Positions 1 through 8,752 of a stretch of DNA of 64,000 bases are shown in pieces. The stretch lies in NCBI RefSeq assembly GCF_000189255.1, contig NZ_AEVS01000077.1, forward strand, positions 124,001-188,000, read 5' to 3'. Source of the stretch: Vibrio brasiliensis LMG 20546 (GTDB lineage Bacteria; Pseudomonadota; Gammaproteobacteria; Enterobacterales; Vibrionaceae). Every line of letters begins with the position of its first letter. Position 1 is the first letter of the stretch. The notes below the pieces were generated by a model that worked only from the letters and a program-made list of their open reading frames with translations, made no database searches and was not told the DNA's origin. Both the position numbers and the translations under genes were made by a program.

Positions 1-1
1 C

Positions 2-508
2 GGTCGTCCAAGCGTTGACTGGGACCGCATTGATGCTCAGCAGAAAGTCGATTTGGCAGCCGTAGAAAACGGTGGCCGTGCATTGGCATGTAGTGATGAG
101 CACTACGGTAATAAATCGAACATCCTTGGCCCTGGTCGTGGTGAGAACATGGGTGACGGTTGGGAAACAGCACGTCGTCGTACTCCAGGTAATGACTGGG
201 TTATCGTCGCGCTTGGTCATGCCGGTAACATCGACCGAGTTGTGGTTGATACGGCGCACTTCAAGGGCAACTTCCCAGACAGCTGTTCAATTCAGGCTGC
301 TTACGTTAAAGGTGGTACCGATGATCAGGTCGCGACTCAGAGCCTATTCTGGCGTGAGCTGTTACCGGCACAGAAGTTACAAGCACACGAAGTTCATGAG
401 TTTGTTTCTCAGGTTAACGACCTTGGAGCCGTCACGCACGTGCGTCTGAACATCTTCCCTGACGGTGGTATCAGCCGTCTACGTTTGTTTGGCACTAAAG
501 CGAAATAA
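2..508 (+). CDS. alc: Allantoicase, C-terminal 168 residues (5' end outside window)
   Basis: The gene enters from the left edge; the reading frame is open from base 2 to the stop at 508. The visible part contains the family segments [40 protein letters not shown] and a final [16 protein letters not shown], which are typical of the second allantoicase repeat. Allantoicase hydrolyses allantoate to (S)-ureidoglycolate plus urea in the cytoplasm. It sits 14 bases before allA, the next step of the pathway, so the two are almost certainly one operon. An internal TTG at 53 is not a credible start because homology continues to the left of it. The urea released can be hydrolysed by the urease encoded later in the window. 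Confidence 0.93.
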   Translation, partial: GRPSVDWDRIDAQQKVDLAAVENGGRALACSDEHYGNKSNILGPGRGENMGDGWETARRRTPGNDWVIVALGHAGNIDRVVVDTAHFKGNFPDSCSIQAAYVKGGTDDQVATQSLFWRELLPAQKLQAHEVHEFVSQVNDLGAVTHVRLNIFPDGGISRLRLFGTKAK

Positions 509-522
509 GCGAGGACATTACT

Positions 523-1086
523 ATGAGCAATGGAATTCGCCGTCTGACCATCGAACCTTTAACTAAACAGGCGTTTGCCGAGTTTGGTGATGTGATTGAA
601 GTAGACAACAGTGATTACTTCATGATCAACAACGGTTCGACACGTCGTTACCACAAGCTAGCTACGACAGATGTGCAACAACAAGGTGGCGAGGCCATCA
701 TAAGCATCTTTCAGGCAACACCGCTTAGCTACCCGTTAACGATTAAGATGTTAGAGCGTCACCCTTTGGGTTCTCAGGCTTTTGTTCCGTTGCTTGGTCA
801 ACCATATCTCATTGTTGTTGCGCCACGAGGTGATGACCCAAGCCTGAAAGAGTGCCGTGCATTCTTAAGTAATGGACGCCAGGGCGTCAATTATCACAAA
901 GGCGTCTGGCATCACCCTGTGTTGGCATTGAGCGACCAAGATCAGTTCTTAATCGTCGATCGCGGCGGTGAAGGACATAACTGTGACGAAGTCTTCTTTG
1001 AGACAGATTTAGTTTCACTGCATCTGGAAGATCTCCCGAGCGGCAACAGTAAGGAACAAACGCAACGCATGGAGAGCGCGTTGTAA
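523..1086 (+). CDS. allA: Ureidoglycolate lyase
   Basis: The 187-residue product matches the ureidoglycolate lyase family (AllA), which splits (S)-ureidoglycolate into glyoxylate and urea. Visible family landmarks are the N-terminal IEPLTKQAFAEFGDVIE, the central HPLGSQAFVPL, and the cupin-type stretch NYHKGVWHHPVLAL followed by FLIVDRGGEGHNCDE. It is about 25 residues longer than the 160-residue E. coli enzyme because of a polar C-terminal tail. The ATG at 523 follows GAGGA at good spacing and comes 14 bases after the allantoicase stop. puuD starts 11 bases after its stop, so alc-allA-puuD is one transcription unit. Together with allantoicase it releases two ureas per urate. Confidence 0.92.
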   Translation: MSNGIRRLTIEPLTKQAFAEFGDVIEVDNSDYFMINNGSTRRYHKLATTDVQQQGGEAIISIFQATPLSYPLTIKMLERHPLGSQAFVPLLGQPYLIVVAPRGDDPSLKECRAFLSNGRQGVNYHKGVWHHPVLALSDQDQFLIVDRGGEGHNCDEVFFETDLVSLHLEDLPSGNSKEQTQRMESAL

Positions 1087-1097
1087 AGGAGTATATT

Positions 1098-2354
1098 ATG
1101 GATCCACATATCACGGAGTGGTTGAATCTGGCGATTCGCTGGGTTCACATGATAGTTGGTATCGCATGGATTGGCGCATCGTTTTACTTTGTTTGGTTAG
1201 AGAACAACTTAAACCGCGTTAACCCGAAAACTGGCCTGTCAGGTGACTTATGGGCTATCCACGGTGGCGGTATCTACCACCTGGAAAAATACAAACTAGC
1301 ACCACCAGAAATGCCAGAGCATCTGCACTGGTTTAAATGGGAAGCTTACTTCACTTGGATTACCGGTGTTCTACTCTTGGGTGTAGTTTACTACCTCAAT
1401 GCGGAGATCTATCTGATTGCACCAGGTTCAGGTATGGAGCCAACGACCGCGATTGCGATTGGTATCGGTGCGTTGATAGCTGGTTGGTTTGTCTATGATC
1501 TACTGTGTGAGTCTCCACTGGGTAAGACTCCGGTACTACTTGGCTTAGTGCTGTTCATTCTGCTTGTTGGCGCCGCTTACGGTCTGGCGCAGGTGTTCAG
1601 TGGTCGCGGTGCATACATTCACGTTGGTGCCATCATTGGTACTATTATGGTCGGTAACGTATTCCGCGTTATCATGCCTGCGCAGCGCAATCTAGTCAGT
1701 GCAATTGAAGAGAATCGTGAACCTGACCCTGCTCTACCAGCGAAAGGTCTGCTGCGTTCTCGTCACAACAACTACCTGACTTTGCCAGTGCTGTTCATTA
1801 TGATCAGTAACCACTTTCCGAGCACTTATGGGTCGGAGTACAACTGGGCAATTCTGGCTGGTTTGGCAATCTTCAGTATTTTGGTTCGACACTACTTCAA
1901 CACCCGTCATGGTAGTCAGAAGTTCGCGTGGACGGTGCCAGTAGCCGCATTAGGTATGATCACACTAGCGTTTGTTACTTCACCTAACATGAACAAACCA
2001 GCGGCGCCGGTAGTGAAAGCACCTGTTGCTACTGAATCTGCAGCTACACCAGCAAGTGGCGAGGTTGCTCAAGCGGATTCATCTAGTGATTTGGTGAGCT
2101 TTGACGCAATCAATCAGGTTATTCAGCAGCGTTGTTCAGTATGTCATTCAGCGACACCGACTCATGCCGCGTTTGCCGCAGCTCCAGCCGGTGTGATTCT
2201 GGATACTCCTGAAGAGATCAAAGCCAATGTGCCACGTATCGTTGCTCAAACGGTTACGACTAAGGTGATGCCTCTGGGCAACCTGACTCAAATGACCGAT
2301 GACGAACGGTCGCTGATCGGTACATGGGTAGAACAAGGTGCGATGATTAACTAA
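1098..2354 (+). CDS. puuD: Membrane urate hydroxylase PuuD with C-terminal cytochrome c domain
   Basis: This 418-residue protein fits the PuuD family (DUF989 membrane domain plus cytochrome c), which oxidises urate to 5-hydroxyisourate and passes electrons to the respiratory chain instead of making hydrogen peroxide. About eight hydrophobic segments lie between residues 12 and 295. A linker rich in Ala, Pro and Thr (about 300-330) then leads to a cytochrome c domain. The heme motif is C346-S-V-C349-H350 and the likely axial methionine is M391 in KVMPLGN. An N-terminal helix with WVHMIVGIAWIGASF is characteristic. It is the third gene of the alc-allA-puuD unit, with AAAGGAG upstream of its ATG. 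UraH, UraD and PuuE are not in the window and are expected to its left. Confidence 0.93.
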   Translation: MDPHITEWLNLAIRWVHMIVGIAWIGASFYFVWLENNLNRVNPKTGLSGDLWAIHGGGIYHLEKYKLAPPEMPEHLHWFKWEAYFTWITGVLLLGVVYYLNAEIYLIAPGSGMEPTTAIAIGIGALIAGWFVYDLLCESPLGKTPVLLGLVLFILLVGAAYGLAQVFSGRGAYIHVGAIIGTIMVGNVFRVIMPAQRNLVSAIEENREPDPALPAKGLLRSRHNNYLTLPVLFIMISNHFPSTYGSEYNWAILAGLAIFSILVRHYFNTRHGSQKFAWTVPVAALGMITLAFVTSPNMNKPAAPVVKAPVATESAATPASGEVAQADSSSDLVSFDAINQVIQQRCSVCHSATPTHAAFAAAPAGVILDTPEEIKANVPRIVAQTVTTKVMPLGNLTQMTDDERSLIGTWVEQGAMIN

Positions 2355-2369
2355 TCGCACTCCTCATCC

Positions 2370-2398
2370 CGCTTACCGGATTGCTACCCCGGTAAGCG
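2370..2398. terminator. Perfect hairpin after puuD
   Basis: A perfect 10-base-pair inverted repeat (CGCTTACCGG / CCGGTAAGCG) with a 9-base loop lies 15 bases after the puuD stop. No T-run follows directly, so it may protect the 3' end of the message, or act together with the U-tailed hairpin 50 bases further on. Confidence 0.55.
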
Positions 2399-2447
2399 AG
2401 ATTCATGCAAAAAGTGGTATTTCCCGCTCTTTATCTCTGATGAGATC

Positions 2448-2473
2448 CCCCGGCCCCTGTTCCGGGGTTTTTT
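2448..2473 (+). terminator. Rho-independent terminator of the alc-allA-puuD unit
   Basis: The stem CCCCGG / CCGGGG has an 8-base loop and is followed at once by six T residues. It separates the purine operon from the chemoreceptor gene. Confidence 0.75.
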
Positions 2474-2540
2474 ACGCCACTTGGCTAGAGAATATTCGCG
2501 CCAGCAACACTGGTATTCGTCGCTACTGAGTCAGATAAGA

Positions 2541-2578
2541 CCCTTACAAAGAGGGCAACTTCACCTTGGGATAAGGTG
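2541..2578 (+). other. Two tandem small hairpins in the leader of the chemoreceptor gene
   Basis: CCCTT/GAGGG (2541-2545 with 2551-2555, one G-U pair) is followed by the perfect stem CACCTT/AAGGTG (2562-2567 with 2573-2578, loop GGGAT). They lie 30-67 bases upstream of the start codon. I do not recognise a known riboswitch consensus. They could be an unassigned structured leader or chance. Confidence 0.35.
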
Positions 2579-2607
2579 GAAACCTACACAGTTAAAAGGA
2601 GTTTAAC

Positions 2608-4530
2608 GTGAAGATGACAGCACTAAGCATTCGTCATAAAACCATTCTCGCTACCGTAATGGCGGTGATTCTGGTTATCGTTGTTCTGATTGGTATTACC
2701 CTCAGTCAGGGACAGAAAATCATCCTAGATAAAACCTATTCACAACAAGTACCAGCAGCACTAGGTGAAGTAAGTAATCAGATTAAATACGAGTTAGAAA
2801 AACCACTGGTTGTCGCTCAGGTGATGTCAGAAATGGCTCAGTTTACCGAGTTTACAGGCCTGGACGATCGCCAGGTCACTCAGCAACTTACACGGATTAA
2901 AAAGCAGTTTGATGCACTGACGGCTTTCTATGTCACCACGGTCAATGACAGCTACTATGTGGCCAGCGGAAAGCTCAAGCAGATGTCTGCTGAATCTCAG
3001 GATGATCAGTGGTTCTACGGATTCTTAAACAGTGCTAAACGCGTTGAGCTGTCAGTTGATGTTGATGATGCGACCGGAGTAACCACAGTGTTTGTTAACC
3101 ATATTGTGGTGAAAAACGGTCGGCGAATTGGTGTGGCAGGCATTGGTTTATCGTTAGAGACCCTTAGTCAGACCGTCGCTAACTACTCTTTGGGTGAATC
3201 AGGGCGACTGTTTTTAGCTGACTCGAATGGCATAGTAAAGATTCACCATGATACCGCGCAGGTTGGTAAATCACTGGCTGAACTGGGTCTAACCAGTATC
3301 GAAAGCCAGTTCGCTAAGTTAAATACAACCGGGTCGAGTATCAATGAACATCAGTTAAATGGGCAGTCGATGATTGTCGGTCTGATGCCATTACCACAGC
3401 TCGACTGGGTGCTGGTTTCTCTGCAACCGACCAGTGAAGTACTTAGCGAGATTAATCATTTTATAGAAACCATGAGTTGGGTAGGGGCGACCGTCGCGAT
3501 CCTGTTTACCGTTATTAGCGCCTACATGACTCATATCTTACTCAAGCCATTATCAACCACCGCCGAGGTGTTGTTAGCAATCGGTAATGGTGGCGGTGAC
3601 CTTACCCAGCGTCTGGATGAAAGCCGTAACGATGAAGTGGGTAATATCGCCAAAGGATACAACCAGTTTGTCGCCTATATGGGGAATGTACTTCAGGAGA
3701 TAGAACATTCAAGAAAAGAGTTGGTGACGACCATTGATCAGATCGATCTGCAAGCAAATGACATGAAGCAACAGATCCACGGTCAGGAGCAGAACATTGA
3801 TCAGGTTGCGACGGCAATTCATGAGATGAGTGCCAGCTCGGAAGAGATTGCGAATAACGCCAATCACACTTCTGACAATGTGCAGAAAACGGCTCAGGAA
3901 GTGAAGAGCGGTCTTCACTCGGTGAGTGAAACTTATGCGAACACTGAAGCGATGAACCAACAGCTGGAGCTTAGCAACCGAAGTATAGAGCAGCTCTCCA
4001 ATGATATTGATGCTATCGATACCGTGCTCGATGTGATTAGCGGCGTTTCAGAGCAAACCAATTTGCTGGCACTCAATGCGGCTATTGAAGCGGCGCGTGC
4101 TGGTGATCAGGGACGAGGCTTTGCCGTAGTCGCAGATGAAGTTCGTACTCTAGCTTCCCGCACTCATCAATCTGCGAGTGAGATCAGGACAATCATTGAA
4201 AACCTTCAAGGCCTCAGCCACAGTGCGGTGAGTGAAGTAAGTCAAAGCTACAGTTCAGGTCAGAGATGTCTGGTTCTGGCTCAAGAGTCTGAGCAACATC
4301 TTGCTTCAATCAATCAAATCATCGATGAAATACATCAGTTAAGCGCTCAGACTGCCACTGCGACCGGGCAGCAATCACAGGTAGTTAATGAGATTGCTCC
4401 ACACGTATCTAGCATTGCAGATGTCGCGCGAAGCAATACCGAAATGGTGACTCAGACTTCAGGACATTGTGCTGACCTGAAGAGCAATGTTGATTCACTG
4501 ACGCAACTGGTGGCGAAGTTTAAATTTTAG
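2608..4530 (+). CDS. Methyl-accepting chemotaxis protein, double-Cache type
   Basis: This 640-residue protein has the layout of a transmembrane chemoreceptor. TM1 is at about residues 13-34. A periplasmic region of about 250 residues follows whose length and motifs (DDQWFYGFL, then FVNHIVV) suggest a double Cache domain. TM2 is at about 290-312, followed by HAMP, and then the signalling domain with the hairpin tip [18 protein letters not shown]. The family binds a small molecule outside the membrane and controls CheA. A GTG at 2608 follows AAAGGAG, and an in-frame ATG two codons later is an alternative. There is no C-terminal CheR-binding pentapeptide. It follows the urate/allantoate genes, so a purine or a breakdown product is a reasonable but untested ligand. 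Confidence 0.9.
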   Translation: MKMTALSIRHKTILATVMAVILVIVVLIGITLSQGQKIILDKTYSQQVPAALGEVSNQIKYELEKPLVVAQVMSEMAQFTEFTGLDDRQVTQQLTRIKKQFDALTAFYVTTVNDSYYVASGKLKQMSAESQDDQWFYGFLNSAKRVELSVDVDDATGVTTVFVNHIVVKNGRRIGVAGIGLSLETLSQTVANYSLGESGRLFLADSNGIVKIHHDTAQVGKSLAELGLTSIESQFAKLNTTGSSINEHQLNGQSMIVGLMPLPQLDWVLVSLQPTSEVLSEINHFIETMSWVGATVAILFTVISAYMTHILLKPLSTTAEVLLAIGNGGGDLTQRLDESRNDEVGNIAKGYNQFVAYMGNVLQEIEHSRKELVTTIDQIDLQANDMKQQIHGQEQNIDQVATAIHEMSASSEEIANNANHTSDNVQKTAQEVKSGLHSVSETYANTEAMNQQLELSNRSIEQLSNDIDAIDTVLDVISGVSEQTNLLALNAAIEAARAGDQGRGFAVVADEVRTLASRTHQSASEIRTIIENLQGLSHSAVSEVSQSYSSGQRCLVLAQESEQHLASINQIIDEIHQLSAQTATATGQQSQVVNEIAPHVSSIADVARSNTEMVTQTSGHCADLKSNVDSLTQLVAKFKF

Positions 4531-4546
4531 AATGACTGCCGAGAGG

Positions 4547-5212
4547 TTAAGGGTCATTACGGTATCCCGGCAAGTAAATAGGTTCCAGCTGTTCAGCCTC
4601 ATCAAGCCATTCACGAACCAGAGGACGGTTAAGTAAACACTCAAACCATTTTCTGGTGTGAGGCCAACGTTGGTCTGGCATGTAGTGAGACGAGAAACGC
4701 ACGGCAGAGGGCAGTAACATGATGTCAGCAATCGAATAAGTGCCGACTAGGTAGTCGCCCTCAAACTGAATAATCGTCTCCTCCCATACTGAATAAACGC
4801 CTTCGATCTGGGCTATCTCATCGGCTGATAGTTGCTTCTTGTCGGTATAAAAAGCGCTCTCAAATGATAAGCATGGGCAAACACGAGCAAACGTTGAATG
4901 TTGCCATGCAGCAAAACTGCGCGCTTTCGCTCTGGCATGTATATCTGCTGGCCACAAAGGAGCATCGCCAAGCTCACTGGCGTATTCCATGATGGCAATT
5001 GAGTCAAAAATAACAAAGTTATTCTCCACTAATACCGGCACCGCTGCGGGTGGAGAAAACTCTCCGATTTGTGCCAGGTTGTCCCATCGTTGTGGTCTTC
5101 TGATGTCTATAACTCTCTCTTCAAATTCGATCCCTTGCTCTTTGAGAGCTAACCAGGCACGAAATGCCCAGCTAGAGGCGTTACGGTTACCGCTATACAG
5201 AATTCTTTCCAT
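4547..5212 (-). CDS. Glutathione S-transferase family protein
   Basis: The 221-residue protein has an N-terminal thioredoxin-like glutathione-binding half (about 1-80) and an all-helical C-terminal half (about 90-210). The segment GNRNASSWAFRAWLALK carries the serine pair expected at the active site of bacterial Ser-type transferases. VPVLVENNFVIFDSIAIMEY holds the conserved cis-proline and the (D/E)S glutathione-contact motif. The family conjugates or reduces electrophiles with glutathione in the cytosol; the substrate cannot be told from sequence. It converges on the chemoreceptor with only 16 bases between stops, and its promoter region (5213-5343) is shared with the divergent Lrp-type regulator, which may control it. 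Confidence 0.88.
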   Translation of the reverse strand: MERILYSGNRNASSWAFRAWLALKEQGIEFEERVIDIRRPQRWDNLAQIGEFSPPAAVPVLVENNFVIFDSIAIMEYASELGDAPLWPADIHARAKARSFAAWQHSTFARVCPCLSFESAFYTDKKQLSADEIAQIEGVYSVWEETIIQFEGDYLVGTYSIADIMLLPSAVRFSSHYMPDQRWPHTRKWFECLLNRPLVREWLDEAEQLEPIYLPGYRNDP

Positions 5213-5343
5213 GTGACTTCCTTAGTAATTGGTTAGGCTGTTGAGGAAAATTGTATCCTGACATCGAAAAAGCTGCGCTTGAAATTGGGCGTTATTGCGC
5301 CTATAAATAAGCGTATTTAGTTGAATGGTGCGTAAATTAAAGC

Positions 5344-5796
5344 GTGGATAATTTTGACCGTCAGATATTAATGGCTTTGCAGCGCAACAGCAGAATAAGC
5401 AGTGACGAACTGGGAGCAGAAATCGGACTTTCAGCATCAGCTTGTCAGCGAAGAATAAAAAAGCTAAAGCAACAAGGTGTGATAGATAGTGAAGTGGCGA
5501 TTCTGGATCCCTCAAAACTACCCGGTTTCATCACCGTTATTGTCGACGTGACGTTGGCTCAGGGTGGTGAAAAGGTGTTGGATGACTTTATGCGTCAGCT
5601 TGAATCCGAACCACAGGTGCAACAGTTTTTCTATGTTGCTGGCGATGTTGACTTTGTTGTTGTGGCAATTACCCACGATATGACAGCCTATGATGCTTTG
5701 TCACGACGTCTGTTCATGGCTAATGATTACGTAAAGAAGTTCACTTCCAAAGTCGTTATTCAATCACAACAACGGAGTCTCAGCTTGCCTTTATAG
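5344..5796 (+). CDS. Lrp/AsnC family transcriptional regulator
   Basis: The 150-residue protein has an N-terminal winged helix (residues 1-60, with FDRQILMALQRNSRISSDEL and CQRRIKKLKQQGVI) and a C-terminal RAM/AsnC ligand-binding domain (about 65-145, with VQQFFYVAGDVDFVVVAI). Members form octamers or tetramers and respond to amino acids. The start is GTG at 5344, before DNFDRQIL. No strong ribosome site is visible. It is divergent from the glutathione transferase across 131 bases, which suggests local control of that gene, autoregulation, or both. It is not the global Lrp, which is longer (about 164 residues) and has a different N-terminus. Confidence 0.9.
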   Translation: MDNFDRQILMALQRNSRISSDELGAEIGLSASACQRRIKKLKQQGVIDSEVAILDPSKLPGFITVIVDVTLAQGGEKVLDDFMRQLESEPQVQQFFYVAGDVDFVVVAITHDMTAYDALSRRLFMANDYVKKFTSKVVIQSQQRSLSLPL

Positions 5797-5817
5797 CTCG
5801 GACAGTGAACCATAATT

Positions 5818-5838
5818 CACATTATTATCAATAATGTG
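5818..5838. promoter_or_regulatory. 21-bp near-perfect palindrome upstream of the sensor pair
   Basis: CACATTATT-ATC-AATAATGTG has two perfect 9-base arms around a 3-base centre. It lies 22 bases after the Lrp-type gene and 97 bases before the next start codon, with no T-run after it. An operator for a dimeric regulator, perhaps for the downstream sensor operon, fits better than a terminator. Confidence 0.5.
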
Positions 5839-5934
5839 TGTTTTAACATCATCGAGTACCAGCAAGCTTGTCTATACTGACATTAATTAACGTCTTGAGA
5901 GTGGCTGACCGCTATATCTGGAGGAAGGGAATTG

Positions 5935-6450
5935 ATGTTTGCAATATTTTTTCATCGCGCAGTAATCGCTGTCGCACTGAGCTTCGCTGCCTGTCTAATG
6001 AGTTTTGCCAATCCGCTTCCTGCTCCACAAGGGGACCCTGTTCTTTGGGTTTCCGGCAATATCTCTCAATCCAACACCAGTGACGGCGTTGTTTTTGATC
6101 AACAAATGCTCGCAGCGCTGGAACAAGGCACTATAGAGACCAGCAACCATGTGGTTGATGGTATCGTCGAATACAAAGGGCCGAAGTTGTTGGCTGTACT
6201 TGAATTTGCAGGTGCGAAAGGTAAAACGATAAAAGTCATTGCATGGGATGACTATGTCGTCACGATTCCGATCTCAGATGCAGAGAAGTATGGCTTGTTA
6301 CTGGCGACCCATGAAGCTGGGCGAAAGATGACAATCGATGGTAAGGGGCCTCTGTTTGTGGTCTACCCTTTTGCTGAGCACCCAGAGTTACGCAATGACT
6401 ACTACTACAGTTTGTCTGTATGGCAGGTGAAGGAGATAGTGGTTGAGTAA
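5935..6450 (+). CDS. Exported protein with oxidoreductase molybdopterin-binding-like fold, no cysteine ligand
   Basis: The 171-residue product begins at ATG 5935 after GAGGAAGGGA. Residues 1-25 form a signal peptide, so the protein acts in the periplasm. The mature part (LWVSGNIS, VVDGIVEYKGPKLLAVLEFAG, IKVIAWDDYVVTIPISD, GPLFVVYPF, YYYSLSVWQVKEIVV) resembles the sulfite oxidase-type molybdopterin-binding fold. Unlike true enzymes of that fold it has no cysteine after the signal peptide, so it lacks the usual molybdenum ligand. Its stop overlaps the start of the hybrid kinase by 8 bases, so both are made together. I infer an accessory or ligand-sensing role for the kinase rather than catalysis. 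Confidence 0.75.
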   Translation: MFAIFFHRAVIAVALSFAACLMSFANPLPAPQGDPVLWVSGNISQSNTSDGVVFDQQMLAALEQGTIETSNHVVDGIVEYKGPKLLAVLEFAGAKGKTIKVIAWDDYVVTIPISDAEKYGLLLATHEAGRKMTIDGKGPLFVVYPFAEHPELRNDYYYSLSVWQVKEIVVE

Positions 6451-8593
6451 TGGTAGCCAGAAGCCTTTTATGACCCAGGGACGCTTATTTATCACTATTA
6501 CTTTGACACTCAGCTTAGTGCTGGTGTCGATGATCGTCTATTTTTTCCATTCAATGTCTGAAATCCAACGTATCCCTCCACAGCCTTACGTGACGATAGT
6601 GAATAATAATATTTCAGCGAAAGGAAAACTGTTATTGCTCAAACTCGAGTTGGTCGAGTTTATGCGCGAACGGTCAGATAAGTCCCTTGCGAAGTTAAAG
6701 ATGAAATCGCGTGTTTATCGTTCGAGCATCTTGCAAGATTTTCGTTCTGAGCGAACCATTCGTATTCACCAGCAGTTTGGCGATGTGAAACAGCTAAAAT
6801 CCATCGAAGCTAAGCTGGATTCTCTGGGACAAACACTCGATCAAATCAGTCTGGATCAAAGTGAATTGAAAGCACAAACGGCGTTGACGCAGATTTCTCA
6901 GCTCTATAAGCAACTTAATGCTTACATGTCGAGTTTTGTCTCCCAAGTGCAAAAAAATCAGATGGTTTTTGTTGAACAGAAACAGCAGTTTTATAATCAG
7001 CAATATACGTATCTTGCTGTTATTTCCGCGGCTCTTGCCATGATGGTTGGTATCATTTCATGGATGTATCTTAATCAGAGCAAATTGAGTCGAGACCTCA
7101 AAGAACGCACGGATAAAATGGAGGAGGCTAAAAAGCTGGCTGAGCAAAGTGCCACTGCCAAAGCCCGTTTCCTTGCCAATATGTCCCATGAGATGCGTAC
7201 GCCGTTAAACGCGGTGATTGGGCTTAGTCACAAAGAGTACTATCAGGGCGCGGACGACCAGACTCGTAGCTTCATTGCAATGATTAATAATTCGGGTAAA
7301 CACCTGTTGAAACTGATCAACAGCGTGTTGGATCTAAGTAAGATCGAGCAGGGTAAGATGAAGCTGGAGCACGACTGTTTCTATTGCAGCGAACTGATCG
7401 AGCTGTCGAAAACCATTTTCGTCGATACGAGCAAACCGGATGTTGAAATTCTATTCGCCTCACCAGTCGACCACGACTATCAATTGATTGCTGACAAGAC
7501 CAAGCTGCTTCAGATAATCAATAACCTAAGTTATAACGCGCTCAAATTTACCGATAGTGGCTATGTTGATATACAGCTCTCGATTGAGGTTGGTGAAGAG
7601 TCTACTGAGCAAAGCCCAAGCTACTTAACTCTGGTGGTGACGGATACTGGTATTGGTATGTCTGAGGAGCAGTTGAGCAAGGTATTTGAGGAATTTGTTC
7701 AGGCTGACGACTCGATCACCAGAAGGTATGGCGGTACGGGGCTGGGTTTATCCATTTGTCAGTCGCTGGTGAACATGATGGGTGGCACGATGGAGGTCGA
7801 TAGTGAACAGGATAAAGGTACTGAGTTTCGCGTTTCGATCCCCGTTCAGATTGAAAGTAAACGGGCTATTCACTGTCCTTGCAATCTTGATAAACGTATT
7901 CGTGTCGTCGCCAGTGACCAGCGTGTTAAAGCGCTAATTTCCTCAGAGCTAACGCGTTTTGGCTTATATGATGAGCAGGGGGATATAACGGTTCATTACC
8001 TGAGTGGGAACAGTGGATTTGAAAACAGTTCAGATAATACTGAGACTGAGGGCAAACGCACTATTGTGATCGGCGACCTGCACACATGGATACCAGATTT
8101 CGAGGGGGTGACTAAACTAACAAAACCTTACGACATATTCAGTTTGCTTAACGTGTTTTGTAGTCGACTACCGCAAGCAGAACAGATCTCGGAGACGAAC
8201 AGCGCTGATGGTTCTCATGCCCTGTCTGCTTTGATTGTAGAAGATATGCGGGTTAACCAGATTGTTGCACAGAAAATGCTTAGTACCCTGAAGGTCGATA
8301 CGGCAACGGCCAGTAATGGACAGGAGTGTTTAGAGATTGTGAAGCAGCGACATTTCGATATCATCTTTATGGATATCCAGATGCCAGTGATGGATGGCAT
8401 TGAAGCCTTGAAGCGAATCCGTTCAGAAAACTTAGCTCCCGATACGGCGATTGTTGCGCTCACCGCTAACAACTTTGATAAAGATGCACTTCACTATTTA
8501 GAACTGGGTTTTCACGACGTAGTGCCAAAGCCGGTCAAAATGGAACTGATGCAGAGAGTGCTGAGTAAATATACCCTTGCCAAACCCGCCTGA
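6443..8593 (+). CDS. Hybrid sensor histidine kinase/response regulator
   Basis: The start is TTG 6443, supported by AAGGAG 7 bases upstream; an ATG at 6470 is the alternative. The 716-residue protein has TM1 (about 14-34), a periplasmic region predicted to be mostly helical (35-190), TM2 (191-208) and a coiled linker. The HisKA domain carries H249 in MSHEMRTPLN. The ATPase domain has an N box (INNLSYNALKF), DTGIGM and GTGLGLSI. A C-terminal receiver has phospho-acceptor D644 in FMDIQMPVMDG. Between the ATPase and receiver, about residues 480-580 look like a degenerate receiver without an acceptor aspartate. No DNA-binding or Hpt domain is present, so phosphate must pass to a partner encoded elsewhere. 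Confidence 0.93.
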   Translation: MSNGSQKPFMTQGRLFITITLTLSLVLVSMIVYFFHSMSEIQRIPPQPYVTIVNNNISAKGKLLLLKLELVEFMRERSDKSLAKLKMKSRVYRSSILQDFRSERTIRIHQQFGDVKQLKSIEAKLDSLGQTLDQISLDQSELKAQTALTQISQLYKQLNAYMSSFVSQVQKNQMVFVEQKQQFYNQQYTYLAVISAALAMMVGIISWMYLNQSKLSRDLKERTDKMEEAKKLAEQSATAKARFLANMSHEMRTPLNAVIGLSHKEYYQGADDQTRSFIAMINNSGKHLLKLINSVLDLSKIEQGKMKLEHDCFYCSELIELSKTIFVDTSKPDVEILFASPVDHDYQLIADKTKLLQIINNLSYNALKFTDSGYVDIQLSIEVGEESTEQSPSYLTLVVTDTGIGMSEEQLSKVFEEFVQADDSITRRYGGTGLGLSICQSLVNMMGGTMEVDSEQDKGTEFRVSIPVQIESKRAIHCPCNLDKRIRVVASDQRVKALISSELTRFGLYDEQGDITVHYLSGNSGFENSSDNTETEGKRTIVIGDLHTWIPDFEGVTKLTKPYDIFSLLNVFCSRLPQAEQISETNSADGSHALSALIVEDMRVNQIVAQKMLSTLKVDTATASNGQECLEIVKQRHFDIIFMDIQMPVMDGIEALKRIRSENLAPDTAIVALTANNFDKDALHYLELGFHDVVPKPVKMELMQRVLSKYTLAKPA

Positions 8594-8640
8594 TAGATTT
8601 TCGAGTCATATCTCCAAATTGGTGAAATACGTGATGCCTT

Positions 8641-8692
8641 TGCACTACTATGCAGCGTTAATTAGGGCATGAAAATGCACCAATATTACGCG
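8641..8692 (+). promoter_or_regulatory. Two NtrC-like binding sites upstream of urtA
   Basis: Positions 8641-8657 match 11 of 17 and 8676-8692 match 12 of 17 bases of the NtrC consensus TGCACCAAAATGGTGCA; both keep the TGCAC half-site intact. They start 112 and 77 bases upstream of the sigma-54-like promoter, a normal enhancer distance. Counting was by eye. Confidence 0.45.
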
Positions 8693-8752
8693 TCAACTCA
8701 ATAAATATATATAAATCAATTAAATAAAACTTTTTGTGCTCAGTTTTTAATC

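Noticed and set aside
2474-2607. Possible cyclic di-GMP riboswitch before the first chemoreceptor
   Set aside because: The conserved GEMM blocks and the tetraloop receptor helix are absent; only two unassigned small hairpins are seen.
5868-6083. A 71-residue frame overlapping the start of the periplasmic molybdopterin-fold gene
   Set aside because: It overlaps the signal peptide region in another frame and lacks a ribosome site; the overlapping gene has GAGGAAGGGA and a proper signal peptide.
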